Positions 58,310 through 64,000 of a stretch of DNA of 64,000 bases are shown piece by piece (positions within the stretch are counted from its first letter, which is position 1; each line of letters opens with the position of its first letter). Source of the DNA: Jaapia argillacea MUCL 33604 (lineage: Eukaryota > Basidiomycota > Agaricomycetes > Jaapiales > Jaapiaceae); contig KL197716.1 of the NCBI GenBank assembly GCA_000697665.1, positions 1,258,214 through 1,322,213 of the forward strand, in the 5' to 3' direction. Made by a program: the position numbers and the translations under genes. Below the pieces are notes generated by a model. The model saw only the letters and a program-made list of their open reading frames with translations, was not told where the DNA came from and ran no database searches.

Positions 58310-59400
58310 ATGGGTATCCGCACTTTCGTCGATCCTCTTGCCAACAACTCCGGTGCCGAGAAGTGCCCCTTCCCTAACCCCAACGCTCGCCTTGCTCCCA
58401 ATGGCTACGGCAATGCCCCCGCTGGCTACGGCAATGGCTCAGGTTACAACACCGCCAACACTAGCCGCTCCGCCAGCCACTCCGGCAACCACTCCGACAC
58501 CGACGAATCCGACGTCGCCATGAAGCCTCCGAAAGAGAAGAAGCCCAAAGTCCCCACCATCTTCACTCAAGAAGTCGACCCCGTCCTCATTCGCGCATCC
58601 CTCGAGGACCGCATTGCATACCTCACCGACTTCCTCGACTTCACATCCTACGATTCGCAGATCGTCAACAAGGCTGCTCCCCTCGTCAACGGTTTGATCC
58701 CAGATCTTGTCGACGATATGTACACAAAACTCTTCGAGTTCGACATCACCAAGAAAGTCTTCATGAAGCGTAATCAGGTTCGTGACTTTTTCTCTTCATG
58801 CACTATCAACCCAACTGATCGATTCTCCTCAGGGTTTCACTGGTGCTTTGCCCACACGATTGGAAGAGCTTACTTTGGACAGCCCCCAAATCAAATTCCG
58901 AAAAGTAAGCTCGACTTCATGATCCCCGTCGTGTGCTCTTGAGCTCACGATTCGATCAGGTCTTCATGAAGTCATGGGCCCGCCGCATCCTGACCTCCGA
59001 CTACTCATCTGGGAAGACCTGGGCGTACATGGACAAAGTCGGTGTGATGCACACAGGAGCTTCTCCATTCAAGCATCAACGCACCATGGGTATCGCTCCC
59101 CTTAACGTACCTTGTTCGTCATTTCGTTTCCCTCGTGTCTAACGCCTTAATTGACCGATCAATCTTTCAGATCGCGACATCGCTATGTTATTAGGATTTG
59201 TCCAACAAGTGCTCCAAGCGGCCGTCCTCCGACTGCCCAACCACCAGATGAGCCTCAACGAAAAGATCGACTGTGTGAACGCGATCACCAAGGTTCGTTT
59301 TTTTTTGTCTCTTTCGTTCCTTTATCCCGTTCCTTACCTTTCGTCACAGATCATCTGGATCCAAAACGATCTCTTCTCCCGACACTACATCAACGAATGA
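58310..59400 (+). CDS. Fungal protoglobin (globin-sensor domain protein)
   Basis: This is a single-domain heme protein of the protoglobin/globin-coupled-sensor type. It starts MGIRTFVDPLANNSGAEKCP at 58310. Residues 20-75 are disordered, Gly/Asn/Ser-rich (a degenerate NGYGNAP/AGYGNGS repeat), then Lys-rich. The globin part is IFTQEVDPVLIRASLEDRIA, YLTDFLDFTSYDSQIVNKAA, PLVNGLIPDLVDDMYTKLFE, GFTGALPTRLEELTLDSPQI, VFMKSWARRILTSDYSSGKT, WAYMDKVGVMHTGASPFKHQ (with candidate proximal heme His), DIAMLLGFVQQVLQAAVLRL and IIWIQNDLFSRHYINE. There are five to six exons; exon 1 is 58310-58777. In bacteria the domain is the sensor half of signalling proteins. Here no output domain is attached. Possible roles are oxygen or NO sensing, or NO detoxification; this is inference. 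Confidence 0.88.
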
Positions 59401-60075
59401 ACGTTTGCACCTTTTTTGCACCTACCATTTGCTTTTCTTTTGTCGTCAGATTGTAACACACGGACTGGTTCGGTGGAGGGCGGTCGAGGGGACTCTGGTT
59501 ATTTATTACCCCTGACTCTCGAGGCGGGGTCGGAAATCTTCACACTCATCGCATTTGTTAGACACTATTTATTCTGCCGCGCACATCACAAAATCGCCTC
59601 ATATAGCTAGTTAATCTTGTAGGTATGATATTCCTAATCCAACACTGGAACTTGTTGCATCATTCTTTGAGCTGGTTGAGCTCGCCTTCCAATGACACGA
59701 CCAGACATGAGTACCAGTCAAACATTCTCTCCTGGGGACTGCTTTGCGATATCGATGGCTGAATGGATCTGACTTTGTGAGCATGTCCGCGGCTTGGTGA
59801 TCAAGAGCCTTGGGGGTCCTGCATACGCATTGAGTAGCTTCGCGCCCGTCGATCTCCAGTTGCACGCGCGAGTGCACCGTTCTCAATGGTTGATACAATT
59901 TGAGACTCGCATTCGACAACAAATTAGAGCAATAGGCAAGATCAAGTGTCGAAATTTCCGAGGTATATCTGAGGCTGCTAACGCGGCGTACCCCAACCAC
60001 AAGAGAAAATGATGCAAGAGAAAAAGGTCGCCATACCTTCTAGCCGAATGTCGAAGGAAAGACAGCCAAACTTGT
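59401..60075. other. Intergenic region containing a retroelement-like fragment
   Basis: Mostly non-coding. See the separate entry for the fragment at 59611-60000. The remainder is the 3' side of two convergent genes. Confidence 0.4.
59611..60000 (-). mobile_element. Possible fossil fragment of a Copia-type retrotransposon
   Basis: The minus strand reads ALDHQAADMLTKSDPFSHRY, recalling the conserved ADxxTK block at the C-terminus of Copia RNase H, with a suitable VQLEIDGREAT segment before it. No other part of such an element is seen nearby and no terminal repeat was found. If real, it is a broken, isolated scrap. Confidence 0.3.
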
Positions 60076-61294
60076 TCATATCGACGACCTCCACTCTTCT
60101 TCTAATTCTTTTTGATCCACCACTTCTCCCTGCAACTCCCCGTCACTCGCCCGGACAAACCGGTACATGGCATAGTCTTCAGAGTCAGAGTCAGATTGTT
60201 CATCCGGTTTATGGTGGAACAAGAAGGCGAAGACGACCAGCGTTTTTAGCCACGGTTTGGACATTACAGCGTGGGCAATTTCAGATGGAGAGTTGGCCGC
60301 AAAGCAAATGTCGATCCAACCCAGGGAGGAACAATCAAAAATGATTGTGTGAAGATTATGGAAGTGGGTGAATGAGAAACAGAATCTGTGAAGCAAGGTT
60401 TCGCCGTCGTCGATGCCATTCTATTGGAGGGGATCAGTTGAAGGGTAACACACTCGAGCTGTGGGATGACGATACCCAAAGGTCCCAAACATCAACTGAA
60501 TCAGACCATATAGTGAGGCGTCGGATATTTGGAACCTTGCTTCCGATACTCGCGATGATGGAGGGGGCGTCTTGTTCACGATCAACTCCTCTTCCTGACC
60601 TATCCAAGCAGACACTGACGAGAGACGATCTGAAGAGCTCCAGAGCGCCGATGATTTCTTGTTCTGCGGCGAAGGTCGATTCCAACGTAATTTTCAAATG
60701 GGTAATGGGGCGACTCGATGCAAACTTCGTGATGAGGTCACCATCGCATTCCAAGATGGTGAGGTTCGGGAGGATATGGTCGGGTACAGATCCGGCGTCC
60801 ACGTCGTTGCAAGTATAAGATTGCGAATGTTTCAATGATTTTATCGATGGCTGTGATTCGTAGAAGCGGAGAATATCCCCAAGACCCAGTTCTCTATTGT
60901 CGAGAGAGTCCAGCTGAACCAGATGTCTTTTTTCGGGGACAGGCAAGATCCAATCCCGTCCAGTTATTGCAGGACAATCACTGCGAATGAGTCCTAGATG
61001 ACGAAGGTTTGTCATGAGAGGCAACGTCTCCCCAAGGAGCTCGGCAGCTCGCATAGGGAGGATTCGGACGGATAGGGATCGGATGAGCAGGTACCACCGG
61101 GGGTGAACAGACAAGGTGGCGTAGAATGTGAGTTGCTGAGGTACGTCTCTCCTCATGGTAACGGTATGGAGGAGGTGTGGCATGGTTTCTCCATGAAAGG
61201 TTCGGGATGCAGAAGAGATCCGAGCAAGTTCTCTAGGGCTCTCGATGTGCGTGAGGATGGGTGCGTATAATTCGATGGGAAGAGTGGGAGGCAT
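60076..61294 (-). CDS. F-box-like protein
   Basis: This is a likely substrate adaptor of an SCF ubiquitin ligase, from the F-box/LRR-like class expanded in Agaricomycetes. There are two exons. The first (start 61294) begins MPPTLPIELYAPILTHIESP, followed by RELARISSASRTFHGETMPH; these form a degenerate F-box. Helix-strand units follow: LYHTVTM-like LLHTVTMRRD, LLIRSLSVRILPM, LPLMTNLRHLGLIRSD, ILPNLTILECDGDLITKFAS, RPITHLKITLESTFAAEQEI and VPNIRRLTIWSDSVDVWDLW. A 56-base intron (around 60416-60471) leads to the last exon: NGIDDGETLLHRFCFSFTHF, LHTIIFDCSSLGW and KTLVVFAFLFHHKPDEQSDS. The end is EWRSSI at 60076. Targets are unknown. Confidence 0.78.
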
Positions 61295-61666
61295 AGCTAA
61301 GGCGAAGGTCCTTGACGAGTGGCCTCCTGAAGGTCACTGGGCACACGGGCTCAACCTGCCCTCACCCTGCGCCAGAAACGACGCTATGGACCTGACCAGA
61401 TCTGCGTCAGAGTTGACAGAAAGAATCAATACGGTGATTCCTCACCCAGGGCTGTCGTCCCCGTCGCAGTCACGCTGCTCGTAAAAAGACCAAGTCTTGC
61501 AAGCGGTACCCTGTTACCTGTCTGGACGATGTGGTCAACTTAGACTTGCTTCCGAACTCCGACCGAGTCATGAAGCTGAATCAACTCGAGTTCAACTTTT
61601 CGGTATCAACAGCCTGGAACCCTTCAGCGACCGCAAGCACGTTGGATTTCCAGCTTCACATCTACG
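61295..61666. promoter_or_regulatory. Shared upstream region of two divergent genes
   Basis: 372 bases separate the F-box gene start (61294, minus) and the CTU2 start (61667, plus). No frame with a domain is seen; the frame 61497-61706 overlaps the first CTU2 exon in another register. Confidence 0.45.
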
Positions 61667-63668
61667 ATGTCGTGCGAGAATCCTACCACAGATCCTGATG
61701 CTCTAATGAATCGTATGTTCAGACTCTTTATATCCTACGTATTGATATCCCAATGCCTTTCTCCAAGGTCGCCCAAAGTTCGACAAGGCAAAGACATGCA
61801 TCAAGTGTAAAATCGCTGAAGGGAACATCGTGATCCGTCATGCAGTGTACTGCAAGTACGTAGATCTTTTCTTTGCTCAAAGTATTCTAATCGGAATTTC
61901 TTTCCCTACCAGAGATTGTTTCTTTCCGCTCCTCAAGACAAAGTTCAAGCGATCTCTCGAGCCTTTCGTCAATCGTCTCCCAAATGGTCCTCGCAAGAAA
62001 GCACTCAACCCTTCGGGAAACCTCCTCATTGGGTTCTCCGGAGGCCTTGGATCAACAGTCTTGCTCGACCTGGTGCACAAATCGTATTTCTCTCATCGGA
62101 AGCCCAGAGAGAGTGGCGGAGAGGTTGAAGCTGTTCCCGAGCAGCAAGAAACTGGAGCAGGAGATCGTTACCGAGATCCTCGACAAGAGAGAGTTTGGAA
62201 GAAGGCAGCGGTTTGTTATGTGGAAGTGGCAGGGGCATTCCCTGGGGTACGTCCTCACCGCTTCTTGATCGTAACATAAGGATGCTTGAAACGAATGCAA
62301 TTTGATAGGACAGATGAAAGATAGGACCGAGGACATTCAACGAATTGTCGAAAGTTATGATGATTTTGAGTTCGTGCCGTTGAAGATCGAAGATGCTTTC
62401 AATGGGGAGTGGTGGGAGAGTGTTGATCAGTGTCCTAGCTCATCTCTCCTCAACTTTGACATCTCAAACGAAGGTGATACATTCTCGCTTTCACATATTC
62501 CTTTGCCGATCTCATTTTCTTCGGGTTTCAGAGCTCCCCTTCTTCCAGAGCGATTCCACTCGTCTTACTCCCCTTGAGCGCCTTCACACCTATCTCTCCA
62601 GGCTCCCTTCACCAACAGCTATCCCATCCACAATCCGAACCCTAACCCGGCTCCTCCTCCTCTACACCGCTCACTCAACGTCCTCCTCTCATCTCCTCCT
62701 TGGGACTTCTCTTACTTCACTGTCAATATCCCTTATTGCCAGCGTTGCGATGGGCGGAGGTTTCGGAGTTAGCGAGGAGGTGCAAGAGGAGTGGATCCCC
62801 CCTCGCTCCGGGATTGAAGGGAGAAAGGAGGTGGGCGTGAGAGTTGTGAGGCCGCTGAGAGACGTTGTAAATAAAGAGTGTGCCACCTGGGCTTGGTGGA
62901 ATGGCCTAACTGTCGTTGGACAAGAGACGGTGCCTGGGTTTAAGCAGACCATTGGTGGATTGACGAAAGGTTCGTCCGCTTTTCCTTCCCATCCCCCTTG
63001 CATGCACCCTTGTCTAAAAATGCCCGGAATCCATCCTGACGAACGTTGGAAATGTGTGGTGTAGATTTCATCATTGGCTTGGAGCGCGATTACCCATCTA
63101 CTGTGTCGGCTATTGCTCGAACGTGTGGGAAACTGACGCCCAAAGACGAAGCTGGAGGCCAGTGTGTGATGTGTCAGAGGTATGTGTCCTGCATATTCTT
63201 CGTGGCACGGACCTGATTGTTATACCTTTGTACTATAGACCTGCACAGCGAGGAATGGAGATATGGAAACAACGAATATCCGTCCGATCTCTCGCTGACC
63301 TCGAAGAAGCACCATCGGGTATCCCTATCGGCACGCAAGAGAATCAACCTTCCCTCTCACCTTATCTGTGCTACGCATGTCACGCAACCATGACCAGCAA
63401 GAGCTCACGGGCTAATCCTTCGTCAACGAACGGACCTAAACTCCCCACGTCCACTTCCGATTCCAAGACCGTCTCAAACCTAGTTCCCCTCCCAGTATGG
63501 GTGACTGCTCGACTATTCGGACCCGCGGATAAGGTACAAGCGGAAGACCCGTCTCGTGAGGGCTCTGGGGATGCTCTGCGCGATGGGGAAGTTTGGAGGA
63601 ATGTGGAATTGGGCAGGGAGGAGATGAGGACTGCCGTGAAAGATTTTCTCCTGGATCAGGATGAGTGA
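61667..63668 (+). CDS. CTU2: Cytoplasmic tRNA 2-thiolation protein 2 (CTU2/Ncs2)
   Basis: With CTU1 (Ncs6) it puts sulfur on U34 of the tRNAs for Lys, Gln and Glu, using the Urm1 pathway. The start was set at MSCENPTTDPDALMN (61667); an intron follows inside the next codon. The zinc cysteines are in TCIKCKIAEGNIVIRHAVYC and, after the next intron, KDCFFPLLKTKFKRSLEPFV. The PP-loop-like motif is LLIGFSGGLGSTVLLDLVHK. Later blocks are DFEFVPLKIEDAF, LTPLERLHTYLSRLP, LLLGTSLTSLSISLIASVAM, GVRVVRPLRDVVNKECATWA and FIIGLERDYPSTVSAIARTC. The C-terminal Cys pairs are CVMCQR and LCYACHAT. It ends AVKDFLLDQDE. There are about seven exons and the length is normal. Confidence 0.9.
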
Positions 63669-64000
63669 TTCGATTGAATGTATTGATGGTTCGATTGTTC
63701 GCCTTGCTCGCCAAGGCCGCCATTCTGGTGAATGTATGAGGACTCGGTGCAGCTTGACCATCCGGGTGATAGACCAACCGCCTGTGGGCGCTGTGTGGTG
63801 AAGCTGAGGCTTCGGACGCTCGGTTTCGACGGACACCAACAGCGTCGACGTTGACGCGCGCGGTTCATCCTCCCTTTTTCATCGTTGTTTGACATTTCTT
63901 CCCTTCAGTGCGGCGATCTTTCCCTATTACCGACCAACAATTGATCCCTCAGTCTCCTTTTCTCTTTCTTTCCTTGCTAACAACGTCTCTTTCATTCAAA
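63669..64000. other. Intergenic region at the right edge
   Basis: The last 130 bases are rich in C and T (TTTCTCTTTCTTTCCTTGC), like a fungal promoter or 5' leader, suggesting that a plus-strand gene starts just beyond the window. No gene is supported inside. Confidence 0.45.

Noticed and set aside
1-64000. CRISPR array, prophage, bacterial operon or rRNA operon
   Set aside because: No regularly spaced direct repeats, no ribosome-binding-site-led gene trains and no rRNA-like sequence were seen. Gene structure is that of a fungal nucleus.

Overview
The window is nuclear DNA of a filamentous basidiomycete, almost certainly an Agaricomycete. Nearly every gene is cut by many GT-AG introns of about 45-70 bases. 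The gene set includes families typical of mushroom-forming fungi: a GH5 endoglucanase with a fungal cellulose-binding module, a DUF6533-type membrane protein, a half-WW-domain protein with C-terminal membrane helices, and a NACHT-type STAND NTPase. Coding spans below run from start codon to stop codon and include introns. The exon chains were spliced by eye from frame continuity, splice sites and family motifs.

Layout. 0.6-7.1 kb: a Ras GTPase, then a large gene whose single reading chain joins a NACHT NTPase, a helical-repeat middle and a C-terminal CHAT protease domain. 7.2-9.4 kb: homogentisate 1,2-dioxygenase (tyrosine breakdown). 9.4-12.3 kb: gene-poor. 12.3-16.7 kb: a ComA/HSA32-like protein, a cysteine-rich secreted protein, and a pair of inverted tRNA-type SINEs. 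16.7-28.98 kb: a TPR protein, a double DUF427 protein, a secreted aspartic protease, a lysine-rich nucleolar-type protein, an STK16/NAK-family kinase and a 2-oxoglutarate dioxygenase. 30.3-38.6 kb: the WW/membrane protein, a Ser/Pro-rich conserved protein, and a divergent pair (a small complex I-type subunit and a TPR co-chaperone-like protein). 38.8-43.6 kb: telomerase reverse transcriptase. 43.6-46.8 kb: gene-free, with a scaffold gap whose two edges carry the same sequence. 46.8-53.5 kb: endoglucanase, glutathione peroxidase, a coiled-coil protein and the DUF6533 protein. 53.5-58.3 kb: gene-poor, with a solo LTR. 58.3-63.7 kb: a fungal protoglobin, an F-box-like protein and the tRNA thiolation protein CTU2.

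There is no operon logic. Most genes are housekeeping (Ras, TERT, CTU2, complex I, STK16, GPx), mixed with lineage-expanded families for sensing and defence (NACHT-CHAT, F-box, WW/TM, DUF6533) and secreted enzymes for nutrition (endoglucanase, aspartic protease). The most striking object is the NACHT-TPR-CHAT gene at 2269-7073, which has the architecture of an immune receptor carrying its own protease effector. Both CHAT catalytic residues and the Walker motifs are preserved.
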